Of a DNA stretch of 64,000 nucleotides, positions 8,029-16,574 are shown piece by piece (within the stretch, counting starts at the first letter, position 1; every line of letters starts with the position of its first letter). Both the position numbers and the translations under genes were made by a program. The notes under the pieces were generated by a model. It made no database searches. It saw only the letters and a list, made by a program, of their open reading frames with translations, and had not been told where the DNA came from. This DNA is from Mycolicibacterium rhodesiae NBB3 (GTDB lineage Bacteria; Actinomycetota; Actinomycetes; Mycobacteriales; Mycobacteriaceae), in the NCBI RefSeq assembly GCF_000230895.2, contig NC_016604.1, forward strand, positions 6,076,001-6,140,000, written 5' to 3'.

Positions 8029-9774
8029 TCAGTCCAGAATGCGACGCGCGACGTTCGTCGTCACCAGGTCCAGCAGCTCATCGGCGCGCCCGGCGAGGAT
8101 GGTGCGGATCGCGTACAGAGAGAAGCCTTTCGCCTGCTCAACCGTGATCGCGGGCGGAATCGAGAGCTCCTGCCGGGCGGTCACCACATCGATGACTGCG
8201 GGCCCGTCGTGTGTGAACGCGTCGGTCAGTGCTTGCTCCAGATCCGACGGCTGCTCGACGCGCCGGCCGAAAATACCCATCGCCTGTGCAACGGCGGCAA
8301 AGTCGGGGTTCACCAGATCGGTACCGAAGTTGACGATGCCCGCGGCCTTCATCTCCAGTTCGACGAAATTCAACGAGGAGTTGTTGAACACGATCACCTT
8401 GACCGGCAGCCGGTTCTGGATCAGCGTCACCAGTTCACCGAACATCATCGTCAGCCCGCCGTCACCGGCCAGCGCGATCACCTGGCGACCGGGGTAGGCG
8501 GTTTGCGCTCCGATGGCCAACGGCAGTGCGCACGCCATGGTGCCGTGGTTGAACGAGCCGACGAGCCGTCGTCGGCCGTTCATCGCGACGTAGCGCGCCG
8601 CCCACACCGTCGGCGAGCCGACGTCGACCGTGAACACCGCATCATCGGTCGCCAGCTGATTGGCAAGCCCGGCAACGTATTCGGGACGGATCGGCGTGCG
8701 GTCACGGTCGTTGACCGCAAGCTCGTCCAGCCGTTTGCGGGTCTTGGCGTAGTGGCGCAGCGCCCGATCGAGGTGCTCGCGCTGGGTCTTCTGCCGCACC
8801 AGCGGCGTCAGCGCGGCCAGGGTGTCTTTGACGGTGCCGACCAAACCGATATCGATCGGTGTACGACGACCGAGGTTGCGCCCGCGGATGTCGACCTGGA
8901 TGACCTTGGCGTTGTCGGGATAGAACTGCTGGTACGGGAAGTCGGTGCCCAGCATCAGCAAGGCGTCGGATTCCTTGATCGCCTTGTATCCCGACGCGAA
9001 GCCGAGCAGTCCTGTCATGCCGACGTCGTACGGATTGTCGTATTCGATGAACTCCTTGCCGCGCAGCGCATGCACGATCGGCGCGTTCAACGTCGCCGCC
9101 ATATCGATCAGCGCGCCGTGTGAGCCGGCCACGCCTGCGCCGCCCAGGATCGTGACGGCTTCGGCCTCGTTGAGTATCGCCGCGGCCCGTTGTAGCGATT
9201 CATCGTCGGGTCGGACCACCGATCGGGTCGCAACGACAGGGCGCGTGCTCCACCCGGAAGCATCCGCTTTCTCGAGAAAGATCTCCCCGGGGACGACGAC
9301 GACGGCGACCCCGCTCTCCTCCACGGCCGCGCGCATCGCCATCTCCAGGATGCGTGGCAGCATCTCGGCGGTGCTGACCAGTTCGCGGTAGACGCTGCAT
9401 TCGCGGAACAGGTCCTGCGGGTGCGTCTCCTGGAAGTACTCCGAGCCGATCTCGGAGCGCGGGATGTGTGCGGCGATCGCGAGCACGGGAACGCGGCTGC
9501 GCTGTGCGTCGAAGAGCCCGTTGATCAGGTGCAGGTTGCCCGGGCCGCAACTGCCCGCACACACGGCCAGGCCGCCGGTGAGTGCCGCATCGGCGGCGGC
9601 GGCGAACCCCGCGGTCTCTTCGTGGCGGACGTGCTGCCAACTGATTTCGCTACAGCGCCGGATCGCGTCGGTGAAACCGTTGAGGCTGTCGCCGGGCAGG
9701 CCGTAGACGCGGTGAACGCCGCTGATCCGCAGGGCCTCGATGACGTGATCGGCAACGGTCGCCACGCGCCCCAC
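8029..9774 (-). CDS. poxB: Pyruvate:quinone oxidoreductase (pyruvate oxidase)
   Basis: The protein has 581 residues and the three domains of the ThDP/FAD pyruvate oxidase family. The catalytic glutamate sits in VRHEETAGFAAAAD near residue 52. The central domain would bind FAD. The ThDP/Mg site GDGGLTMMFGEL ends in NNSS. The C-terminal segment KGFSLYAIRTILAGRADE closely resembles the membrane-binding tail of E. coli PoxB, which argues for the quinone-linked, CO2- and acetate-forming enzyme rather than acetolactate synthase. The start is a GTG at 9772-9774, with an in-frame GTG three codons on. A strong inverted repeat lies just upstream. Confidence 0.88.
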   Translation of the reverse strand: MGRVATVADHVIEALRISGVHRVYGLPGDSLNGFTDAIRRCSEISWQHVRHEETAGFAAAADAALTGGLAVCAGSCGPGNLHLINGLFDAQRSRVPVLAIAAHIPRSEIGSEYFQETHPQDLFRECSVYRELVSTAEMLPRILEMAMRAAVEESGVAVVVVPGEIFLEKADASGWSTRPVVATRSVVRPDDESLQRAAAILNEAEAVTILGGAGVAGSHGALIDMAATLNAPIVHALRGKEFIEYDNPYDVGMTGLLGFASGYKAIKESDALLMLGTDFPYQQFYPDNAKVIQVDIRGRNLGRRTPIDIGLVGTVKDTLAALTPLVRQKTQREHLDRALRHYAKTRKRLDELAVNDRDRTPIRPEYVAGLANQLATDDAVFTVDVGSPTVWAARYVAMNGRRRLVGSFNHGTMACALPLAIGAQTAYPGRQVIALAGDGGLTMMFGELVTLIQNRLPVKVIVFNNSSLNFVELEMKAAGIVNFGTDLVNPDFAAVAQAMGIFGRRVEQPSDLEQALTDAFTHDGPAVIDVVTARQELSIPPAITVEQAKGFSLYAIRTILAGRADELLDLVTTNVARRILD

Positions 9775-9780
9775 CCTATG

Positions 9781-9831
9781 CGATTTCGGTGCGCTTACGA
9801 CCGCTCACGGGCGTTGAGCGCACCGAAATCG
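9781..9831. repeat. Long hairpin between SDR and poxB, copy 1 of a dispersed inverted repeat
   Basis: A perfect 15-bp arm, CGATTTCGGTGCGCT at 9781-9795, pairs with its inverse at 9817-9831 across a 21-base loop. It fills the gap between the SDR stop and the poxB start, both on the minus strand. A near copy is present at 48835-48887. It could terminate or attenuate transcription between the two genes. There is no T tract. Confidence 0.7.
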
Positions 9832-9838
9832 CCGTTGG

Positions 9839-10606
9839 TTACTTGGGGGCGAACCGCTGGCCCGCGTCCAGGCGCAGGCACTGGCCGTTGAGCATCGGGT
9901 TCTCGACGATCGCCGCGACCAGCTTGGCGTACTCCTCCGGCCTGCCGAGCCGCTTCGGGAACGCCGCATCCTTGGTGAGCGCCTTGGCGAACTCGTCGGG
10001 GATGCCCTCGGTCAGGCCGGTGGCGAACAGGCTCGGCGCGATGGCGAGTGCACGGATGCCCAGGCTGCCCATGTCGCGGGCCATGGTGAGGCACATGCCG
10101 GCGATCGCGGCCTTCGACGCGGTGTAGGCGACCTGCCCGATCTGACCTTCGAACGCGGCGATGGACGCGGTGTTGATGATGACGCCGCGCTCTTCCTGCT
10201 CATCATCGACCAGGTCCTGCTTGCTCATCTGCCAGCCGGCCAACCTGCTGATGTTGAAGGTGGCGATGAGGTTGAGGTCAACGCTCTTGCGGAAGCTCTC
10301 CAGGCTGTGGGGGCCGTCCTTCTTCACGGTGCGCTCCGCGGCGCCACCACCGGCGGTCGTGACGATGATGTGCAGTCCGCCCAGCGCATCGATGGCCTGC
10401 TGCAGCACCTTCTCTGTGCCGTCGAAGTCGGTGACGTCGACCTCGAAGAACGAGCCGCCGATGGCGTCAGCGACTTCCTTGCCCTTCGATTGCGGACGGT
10501 CCAGCACTGCCACGCTCGCGCCGCGCTTGGCCAGCAATTCGGCCGTGGCCTTGCCAAAGCCAGATGCCCCACCGACGATGATGGCCTTCTTGCCGTCGAT
10601 CTCCAT
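9839..10606 (-). CDS. SDR, 3-hydroxyacyl-CoA dehydrogenase-like (HSD10 type, Rv1144-like)
   Basis: This 255-residue classical SDR has GGASGFGKA at residues 12-20, and the catalytic YTASK near residue 155 follows a serine in INTASIAAF. The GGGAAERTV loop and the ending CLRLDAGQRFAPK resemble type II 3-hydroxyacyl-CoA dehydrogenases (HSD17B10/Rv1144 group). The likely reaction is NAD-dependent oxidation of a 3-hydroxyacyl-CoA or hydroxysteroid. It is probably a single gene, separated from poxB by the hairpin at 9781-9831. The purine-rich GGGAGCTC just before the ATG is a plausible ribosome site. Confidence 0.85.
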   Translation of the reverse strand: MEIDGKKAIIVGGASGFGKATAELLAKRGASVAVLDRPQSKGKEVADAIGGSFFEVDVTDFDGTEKVLQQAIDALGGLHIIVTTAGGGAAERTVKKDGPHSLESFRKSVDLNLIATFNISRLAGWQMSKQDLVDDEQEERGVIINTASIAAFEGQIGQVAYTASKAAIAGMCLTMARDMGSLGIRALAIAPSLFATGLTEGIPDEFAKALTKDAAFPKRLGRPEEYAKLVAAIVENPMLNGQCLRLDAGQRFAPK

Positions 10607-10705
10607 TTGAGCTCCCTTTCCAAAATGTGCCCGGACTGTAAAGCAACTTAGCTGATGTCACTTTTCGGTAAGCCTTTCGGGTCGGTGCGTGGGTAGCTTG
10701 GCGTC

Positions 10706-12238
10706 ATGACCGCGCGCGGTGGCAAAGCGATGGCGGGCGTCGCTGCGGCCGCGGTCGCGCTCGGCGTCACGCAGTTGCTCGCGGTGTTCTTCGGACCCGA
10801 GGCCGACGCCCGCACTGCCGTCGGATCGGCGGTCATCGACCTCACCCCGGGTCCGGTAAAAGAATGGGCCATTCAGACGTTCGGCACGGCCGACAAGTTG
10901 TTCCTTTCGATCCTCGTGGTCGCGATGATCGCGGCGATCGCGGCGGTGAGCGCCCAGTACGAGTCGCGCCGCTTCCCCATCGGCAGCGCCGCGATCGTGC
11001 TCGCTGGGCTCGCAGGCTGTGCCGCTGTGCTGTCGCGCGCAGGCGCGAACGTCGCGGATATCGTGCCGACGGTGATCGGCACCGTCTGCGGTGTCGCCGT
11101 GCTGCGGTTGCTGACCTCGGGCCGGTTCACCGACGAGCCGGGTCCCGACCCCGCGACCGACGCGCCCGACCGCGGCCGACGACTGTCGCTCGTCACGCTC
11201 GGGTTCCTCGGCGCGGGAGCGCTGACCGGCGTCGGTGGCGCCGTGCTGTCGCGGCTGACGACCTCCGTTGCCGGCGATCGCAACGCCTTCGCGCTGCCGA
11301 AGATCGACGTGGCCGCACCCGCCGTCCCGCCGACCGTGCAGCCGCAGGGAGTCGCGCTGCCGTCGTTCGTCACGAACAACGGGGACTTCTACCGGATCGA
11401 CACGGCGTTGTCGGTGCCACAGCTGAGTCGGGCCGACTGGGAACTGAAGATCCACGGCATGGTCGACCGCGAGATCACGTATCGCTTCGACGATCTGGAG
11501 CGGTTCGAGGTCATCGAGAAACTGGTCACCCTGACGTGTGTGTCCAACCCGGTGGGTGGGGACCTGATCGGCAACGCCGCGTGGACCGGCTATCGCGTGC
11601 GGGACCTGTTGGCGGAGGCCGGTATTCACGCCGATGCGGACATGGTGCTGTCGACGTCGATCGACGGGTTCACCGCGGGCAGCCCCGTCGAGGCCCTCAC
11701 CGACGACCGGGATTCGCTGCTCGCCGTCGGCATGAACGGCCAGCCGCTGCCCACCGAACACGGCTACCCCGCGCGGCTGGTCGTGCCCGGCCTCTACGGC
11801 TATGTATCGGCCACCAAGTGGGTCGTCGACCTCGAGCTGACCAGGTTCGATCGTGCCCAGGGGTACTGGACGCCACTCGGCTGGTCCGCGCGCGGGCCGA
11901 TCAAGACGCAGTCCCGCATCGACGTCCCACGCAGCGGTCAGGAGGTCGCGCAGGGCGCGGTGACGTTCGGCGGCGTCGCCTGGGCGCAGAACCGCGGCGT
12001 GCGCGGCGTCGAGGTCCGCATCGACGAGGGCGACTGGCAGCCGGCCGACCTCGGCGCCAACTACGCCGACGACACGTGGCGTCTGTGGAGCTTCAAGTGG
12101 CAGGCCACCAAGTCGGGGCCGCACACGATCTCGGTTCGCGCGACCGACAACACCGGGGCCGTGCAGACGGGCGACAACGCCGGCGTGATCCCCGACGGTG
12201 CGACCGGCTGGCACACCGTGTCGTTTGAGGTCAACTAG
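10706..12238 (+). CDS. Membrane-anchored molybdopterin (sulfite-oxidase fold) oxidoreductase
   Basis: The protein has 510 residues. The N-terminal ~190 hold four to five hydrophobic helices, an unusual anchor. The sulfite-oxidase/YedY molybdopterin domain follows from about residue 220, with the Mo-ligating cysteine at Cys278 in TLTCVSNPVGG. The C-terminal ~110 residues form the Mo-cofactor dimerisation domain (from GPIKTQSRIDVP to the end). Such proteins (Rv0218-like) are extracytoplasmic reductases or oxidases with unknown substrates; methionine-sulfoxide reduction is one possibility from YedY. No haem partner is adjacent. Confidence 0.85.
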   Translation: MTARGGKAMAGVAAAAVALGVTQLLAVFFGPEADARTAVGSAVIDLTPGPVKEWAIQTFGTADKLFLSILVVAMIAAIAAVSAQYESRRFPIGSAAIVLAGLAGCAAVLSRAGANVADIVPTVIGTVCGVAVLRLLTSGRFTDEPGPDPATDAPDRGRRLSLVTLGFLGAGALTGVGGAVLSRLTTSVAGDRNAFALPKIDVAAPAVPPTVQPQGVALPSFVTNNGDFYRIDTALSVPQLSRADWELKIHGMVDREITYRFDDLERFEVIEKLVTLTCVSNPVGGDLIGNAAWTGYRVRDLLAEAGIHADADMVLSTSIDGFTAGSPVEALTDDRDSLLAVGMNGQPLPTEHGYPARLVVPGLYGYVSATKWVVDLELTRFDRAQGYWTPLGWSARGPIKTQSRIDVPRSGQEVAQGAVTFGGVAWAQNRGVRGVEVRIDEGDWQPADLGANYADDTWRLWSFKWQATKSGPHTISVRATDNTGAVQTGDNAGVIPDGATGWHTVSFEVN

Positions 12239-12281
12239 CGTTTGGCAGCTTGTTGTCTGACGTCCATGCCAGGCTGGACTC

Positions 12282-13829
12282 GTGCAGCTTCTTGACGTCG
12301 CCGCCGCGTCGGCTGAGGTCGGCGCCTCATCGGCGCGGCTGAAGAAGATCGCCAGGATCGCCGATCTGCTGCGCCGGGCCGGCGAAGAGGACGACGCCAA
12401 ACTGGTCGCGGTGGTCGTGTCGTGGCTGTCGGGTGAGCTGCCGCAACGCCAGATCGGTGTCGGCTGGGCGACGCTGCGCTCGCTGCCCGCCGCCGCGGCG
12501 CAGGCGTCGATGACCGTCCTCGACGTCGATGCCCGGCTCAGCGAGATCGGCGCCGTTGCGGGCAAGGGGTCACAAGCCCGCCGAGCCGACCTCGTCACCG
12601 AGTTGTTCGGTGCAGCCACCGCTGTCGAGCAGATGTTCCTGCGCCGACTGCTCAGTGGCGAGTTGCGGCAGGGCGCCCTGATCGGGGTCATGGCGGATGC
12701 GGTCGCCAAGGCCGCCGACGTTCCCGCGGCTGCGGTCCGGCGCGCGGCGATGCTGGGCGGCGCGCTGCCTTCGGTCGCAGCGGCTGCGCTGACAGCGGGT
12801 GAGGCCGCACTGGAGCAGTTCACCCTCACGGTCGGCAGGCCCGTCGGGCCGATGTTGGCGCAGACCGCGACGGGCGTCGCCGATGCCCTCGAACGTCTCG
12901 GCGGCACAGGAGCTTTCGAGGCAAAACTGGACGGCGCCCGCGTGCAGATCCACCGCTCCGGCGATGCGGTGTCGATCTACACCCGCAGTCTGGACGACGT
13001 CACGGCGCGGCTGCCCGAAATCGTCGAAGCCACCCTGGCGTTGCCGGTCACAGACTTGATCGCCGATGCCGAGGCCATCGCACTGCGCCCCGACAATCGG
13101 CCGCACCGATTTCAGGTGACCGCATCACGCTTCGGGCGTTCGGTCGACATCGCGGCAGCGCGAAGTGCCCAGCCGCTGTCGATGTTCGTATTCGACCTGC
13201 TGCATCTCGACGGCACCGATCTGCTCGACCTGCCGACCAGCGAGCGCGTCGCCGCGCTCGACGAGGTCGTGCCGAAAGTGCACCGCGTCGACCGACTGAT
13301 CACAGACGACGTCGACGCCGCCACGGGTTTCCTCGACGCGACGCTGGCCGCTGGCCACGAAGGTGTGATGGCGAAGTCGTTGACGGCGCCTTATGAAGCG
13401 GGTCGCCGCGGCGCTGGATGGCTGAAGGTCAAGCCTGTGCACACTCTCGATCTCGTGGTGCTCGCCGTCGAATGGGGCTCGGGCCGGCGCACCGGCAAAC
13501 TCTCCAACATCCACCTCGGCGCCAGAGACCCCGAGTCCGGCGAATTCATCATGCTCGGAAAGACTTTCAAGGGGATGACCGACGCGATGCTGGACTGGCA
13601 GACCGCCCGCTTCACCGAGCTTGCCGACGGTCCGACCGACGGCTACGTCGTGAAGGTGCGGCCCGAGCAGGTCGTCGAGATCGCCTTGGACGGCGTGCAG
13701 ACCTCCTCGCGCTATCCCGGCGGCATGGCGCTTCGATTCGCGCGTGTGCTGAGATACCGCGACGACAAGAGCCCGGCCGAAGTGGACACCATCGACACCG
13801 TCAGAGCCCTGCACCAACGCGGCGACTAG
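12282..13829 (+). CDS. ligB: ATP-dependent DNA ligase LigB
   Basis: The 515-residue protein has an N-terminal DNA-binding region, then the nucleotidyltransferase domain with the adenylation motif AKLDGARV (nucleophile Lys215), then an OB fold. Motif III-like FVFDLLHLDG, motif IV EGVMAKSL and motif V WLKVKP are intact, so it should be active. It is the LigB (Rv3062) orthologue by sequence and by its position among the Rv3056-Rv3063 genes. It is probably dispensable beside the NAD-dependent ligase. The start is a GTG at 12282. The stop lies 1 bp from the convergent flavin-fold gene. Confidence 0.92.
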   Translation: MQLLDVAAASAEVGASSARLKKIARIADLLRRAGEEDDAKLVAVVVSWLSGELPQRQIGVGWATLRSLPAAAAQASMTVLDVDARLSEIGAVAGKGSQARRADLVTELFGAATAVEQMFLRRLLSGELRQGALIGVMADAVAKAADVPAAAVRRAAMLGGALPSVAAAALTAGEAALEQFTLTVGRPVGPMLAQTATGVADALERLGGTGAFEAKLDGARVQIHRSGDAVSIYTRSLDDVTARLPEIVEATLALPVTDLIADAEAIALRPDNRPHRFQVTASRFGRSVDIAAARSAQPLSMFVFDLLHLDGTDLLDLPTSERVAALDEVVPKVHRVDRLITDDVDAATGFLDATLAAGHEGVMAKSLTAPYEAGRRGAGWLKVKPVHTLDLVVLAVEWGSGRRTGKLSNIHLGARDPESGEFIMLGKTFKGMTDAMLDWQTARFTELADGPTDGYVVKVRPEQVVEIALDGVQTSSRYPGGMALRFARVLRYRDDKSPAEVDTIDTVRALHQRGD

Positions 13830-13830
13830 G

Positions 13831-14241
13831 TCACTCGGTGGCCGCTGTCGGCCCGAAGCGGAACCGCCGACCACTGATCTCATCGGGGTGCACCCGCACA
13901 AAGCGAGGTTTGGGGCCCTCCGTCCAAGGCAACAATTGTGCCCGCTCGGCTTCCTGGACCTCGGCGTCCGTATTCAGCACCTGCGCCACACCCTTGACGA
14001 TCACGCTCCACCCGTCGGCGATGTTGTGGTCGTCGGCTTCGAACACCACCCGGGCGTTCTGCACGACGGTGAACAGTTTGGTGGCGAATTCCGCCGTACG
14101 GAAAAGCACCGTCCTGTGCTGCACAACGAAGTTGACGGGGAAGATCTCCGGATATCCCTCCACGCAGGCGACCAGGCGGCCAAGCGCCCGACTCGACAGC
14201 AGATTCCAGCTCTCCTCTGCTGAGAGCGGTTCACCAGGCAT
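13831..14241 (-). CDS. Pyridoxamine 5'-phosphate oxidase-like flavin/F420-fold protein
   Basis: This 136-residue protein has a split-barrel fold. The core LLSSRALGRLVACVEGYPEIFPVNFVV is typical of small PNPOx-like mycobacterial proteins, as is VLFRTAEFATKLFTVVQNARVVFEAD, where basic and hydroxyl residues usually hold a flavin or F420 phosphate. The substrate is unknown. The gene stands alone between ligB (convergent) and the small membrane protein upstream. Confidence 0.75.
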   Translation of the reverse strand: MPGEPLSAEESWNLLSSRALGRLVACVEGYPEIFPVNFVVQHRTVLFRTAEFATKLFTVVQNARVVFEADDHNIADGWSVIVKGVAQVLNTDAEVQEAERAQLLPWTEGPKPRFVRVHPDEISGRRFRFGPTAATE

Positions 14242-14266
14242 GAAAGTAGTTTAGGTAGCTGCCGGT

Positions 14267-14692
14267 TCAACTGGATAGCAGAAGAATTCCGCCCACCGTC
14301 AATGCGACGATCTTCGCGACTTCGAGTGCCACGTAGACGTAGTGGGCATGTGAACGCGGGGCGTTCTGACCGGTCAGCACCGCATCGGAACGTCGCGTCA
14401 AACGTGGTCGCACCCCTACCAGTTGGACGATCAGCACGCCGACGGCGACAGCGAGCGCCACGATGACAGCGACAGTCGGACTGCTCAGTGCCAGTGCGAC
14501 GCCGATGGCGGCAGCCATCAGCACTTCGGCACTGTTGAGTGCGCGAAAGACCAAGCGGCCGATGCCAAGTCCGATCTGCAGGGTGACGCCGGGCGCGCGG
14601 AACTTCAGCGGTGCCTCGACAAACGAGATGGCCAGCACCATGCCGAGCCATACGAACGTCAACGCGGTCGCGACGGCGGAACCCGTGCTCAT
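14267..14692 (-). CDS. Small membrane protein coupled to the SufR-like regulator
   Basis: This 141-residue protein has four hydrophobic helices and the conserved first-loop motif FVEAPLKFRAPG, reminiscent of DUF4149/TMEM205-like proteins. The ATG at 14690-14692 overlaps the regulator stop as ATGA, so the two are translated together. Its role is unknown. The coupling suggests that it acts in the same nitrogen-oxide or redox response as the regulator and the divergent haemoglobin. Confidence 0.7.
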   Translation of the reverse strand: MSTGSAVATALTFVWLGMVLAISFVEAPLKFRAPGVTLQIGLGIGRLVFRALNSAEVLMAAAIGVALALSSPTVAVIVALAVAVGVLIVQLVGVRPRLTRRSDAVLTGQNAPRSHAHYVYVALEVAKIVALTVGGILLLSS

Positions 14693-15363
14693 GACGCCTC
14701 CTGGTCCAGGGCGAGGTGAGCGACACACAGGTCGGGCTCGACGAAGGGCTCCAGCCGGTCGACGGTGGCGGGCGCGTTCCACATTTTCATCGCGCCTTGC
14801 ATCAGCCCGAGGTGGATCGGGCAGACAACTGACCGCGCCTCGTCGGCCAACTCCAGAAACGGGCAATGACGCAGTCCCACCTTGACATCACCGCCGACGT
14901 CCAGTCGCTGCGGGGAAAACCCGAGATCGCCAAGTAGATCCATCAGACGAGTGATCGACGCCCGGACACCCGGCTGTGAGCGCTCCGGGCGGGTCACCCG
15001 CCGAGCCCACGCACGGCCGGCATCCAGCGCCTTGGCGCTGGCGTGCGGATCATCGGCCAGCGCCACGGTGAGGATTTCGGCAAGTAATCGGTAACGTCGC
15101 GTTCCGCCGGGATCCATTCCCGCGACGGCGCGGTACATCAATGGGGGCCGACCCTGGCGCTTGCGGTCGGGCTCGATGCGCTCAATTCTGCCGTCGTCGA
15201 TCAGGGCTTCCAGATGGAACCGGACGGTGTTGGGGTGCACCTCGAGCTGGTCCGCGATATCGACGATGGTCATCGCGCTGGCCGTACCCCTCAACACCGC
15301 CAGCACATCCTCCCGACGGCCGGACGGCTGTGACCTGACACTCACTGTCGATGCCCTCGGCAT
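14689..15363 (-). CDS. Helix-turn-helix regulator with SufR-like cysteine cluster
   Basis: This 224-residue protein has a winged helix-turn-helix at residues 18-75 (IADQLEVHPNTVRFHLEAL). The C-terminal half carries three spaced cysteines, Cys167, Cys181 and Cys213, in the pattern CPFLELA, VCPIH and CVAHL. That spacing resembles the iron-sulfur ligands of SufR-type repressors, so I infer a cluster that senses nitric oxide, oxygen or iron status. It is divergent from a group III truncated haemoglobin and sits beside the nitrate reductase operon, both sources or targets of nitrogen oxides. The dyad at 15373-15396 lies only 10 bp from its start codon and is the probable binding site. Confidence 0.75.
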   Translation of the reverse strand: MPRASTVSVRSQPSGRREDVLAVLRGTASAMTIVDIADQLEVHPNTVRFHLEALIDDGRIERIEPDRKRQGRPPLMYRAVAGMDPGGTRRYRLLAEILTVALADDPHASAKALDAGRAWARRVTRPERSQPGVRASITRLMDLLGDLGFSPQRLDVGGDVKVGLRHCPFLELADEARSVVCPIHLGLMQGAMKMWNAPATVDRLEPFVEPDLCVAHLALDQEAS

Positions 15364-15372
15364 ACACTAGAG

Positions 15373-15396
15373 TTTATACAAGTGCTCTTGTAAAAA
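15373..15396. promoter_or_regulatory. Divergent operator between SufR-like regulator and truncated haemoglobin
   Basis: TTTATACAAG and CTTGTAAAAA are 10-bp inverse arms with one mismatch and a TGCT spacer; the inner TACAAG/CTTGTA is perfect. The dyad fills most of the 46-bp gap between the two divergent starts, so one bound dimer could block both promoters. A TANNNT-type -10 element overlaps it (TATACA region). Confidence 0.65.
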
Positions 15397-15409
15397 CCAA
15401 GGGGTCCTG

Positions 15410-15829
15410 ATGACTGATCGCCCTACCCGCGACCTGACCGACCGCGACGACGTCGAGGCGCTCTTGCGGCGCTTCTACGGTCGGGTGTTCCACGACGATG
15501 TCCTCGCCGAGCCGTTCACTGAGTTGCGCGCGCAAGGGCTCGAGTCGCATATCCCGGTGATGTGCGACTTCTGGGAGACCGTCCTGTTCCGCGCCGGCCT
15601 CTATCGCGGCAACGCCCTTGTGGTCCATCGCCAACTGGACGAGCGGCATCCGTTGTGCGCCAGCCACTTCGCCCGGTGGCTCAATGTATGGGAGGCCACA
15701 ATCGACGAGATGTACGTCGGCCCCGCCGCTGGCCGGGCGAAAGTTCAGGCCGGCAGGATCGCCAAGTCACTGCACCGTCGGCTCAGGGGCGCCGACGCGA
15801 GCGAACTCGATGCGGTAGGCACCGGCTGA
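15410..15829 (+). CDS. Group III truncated haemoglobin (trHbP)
   Basis: This 139-residue protein has a two-over-two globin fold of the P (group III) class. The B-helix RRFYGRVFHDD supplies the distal Tyr at B10, and the proximal His lies in the ERHPLCASHFARWLNVWEATID segment with the conserved Trp. Group III globins are linked to nitric oxide handling or redox chemistry; the exact reaction is not established. The ATG at 15410 lies 14 bp after the dyad, so the transcript has a very short leader. It is convergent with narI, which ends 10 bp away, so the globin sits at the end of the nitrate operon. Confidence 0.85.
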   Translation: MTDRPTRDLTDRDDVEALLRRFYGRVFHDDVLAEPFTELRAQGLESHIPVMCDFWETVLFRAGLYRGNALVVHRQLDERHPLCASHFARWLNVWEATIDEMYVGPAAGRAKVQAGRIAKSLHRRLRGADASELDAVGTG

Positions 15830-15839
15830 AATCGGCGAG

Positions 15840-16574
15840 TCACCAGCCGCGCCGCGGCGGATGCGAACCCACCAGTGTCTCGCCGGTTGACACTTCTCGG
15901 CTGCGGTAAACGATGTAGGGCCGGAACAGATAGCCAATCGGAGCGCTGAACACATGCACCAACCGGGTGAACGGCCAGATGCAGAACAGCACGAGCGCGA
16001 TCATCACATGGATGTGGAAATACAGCGGGGCCTGCACCATCAGATCGCCGCGGGGCTGCAGCACCCAGATCGAGCGGAACCACGGTGACACCGTTTCACG
16101 GTAATCATGCTCGGCGCCTTGCGGTGTGGCGCCGATGAGAGTGCAGCTGAGGCCCGCGATGATGGCCAGAACCAGCACCAGGTACATCGCCTTGTCGTTC
16201 GCGGTCGTCGCCATGAACACCGGCCCCCGGGTCCGACGACGATAGATCAGCAACGCGATACCGGTCAGGGTGGCGACGCCGGCGATCCCGCCCAGAAGGC
16301 CTGCCTGGAGGTGGTAGAAGTGGTCGCTCATCACCGCTTTGGTCCAGGACTGCGGGATCACCAGGCCGATGACGTGCCCGACGATGACGACGAGCATGCC
16401 GAAGTGAAACAGCGGGCTACCGATCCGCAACAGCCGCGACTCGTAGAGCTGTGACGAGCGGGTGGTCCAGCCGAACTTGTCGTAGCGATAGCGCCACCAC
16501 GTGCCCACGACGACGACCGCGAGCGTCACGTAGGGTACGACATCCCAGAAGATCTCCCAACCCGACATCGTCAC
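15840..16574 (-). CDS. narI: Respiratory nitrate reductase gamma subunit (cytochrome b)
   Basis: This 244-residue protein has five membrane helices. Histidines in SPLFHFGMLVVIVGHVIG and FHIHVMIALVLFCIWPFTRLVH are placed to bind the two b haems, as in E. coli NarI. It oxidises quinol and passes electrons to NarH. The GTG start at 16572-16574 overlaps the narJ stop as GTGA. It is the last gene of narKGHJI. Confidence 0.93.
   Translation of the reverse strand: MTMSGWEIFWDVVPYVTLAVVVVGTWWRYRYDKFGWTTRSSQLYESRLLRIGSPLFHFGMLVVIVGHVIGLVIPQSWTKAVMSDHFYHLQAGLLGGIAGVATLTGIALLIYRRRTRGPVFMATTANDKAMYLVLVLAIIAGLSCTLIGATPQGAEHDYRETVSPWFRSIWVLQPRGDLMVQAPLYFHIHVMIALVLFCIWPFTRLVHVFSAPIGYLFRPYIVYRSREVSTGETLVGSHPPRRGW

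Noticed and set aside
10640..10660. ACTGTAAAGC as a further TACTGTAA operator
   Set aside because: Only one half-arm matches and no inverse arm occurs at a 3-bp spacing; it is outside the island.
10658..12907. A 749-codon antisense frame across the molybdopterin gene and the start of ligB
   Set aside because: The composition is skewed, no family is recognisable, and it overlaps two well-supported genes.
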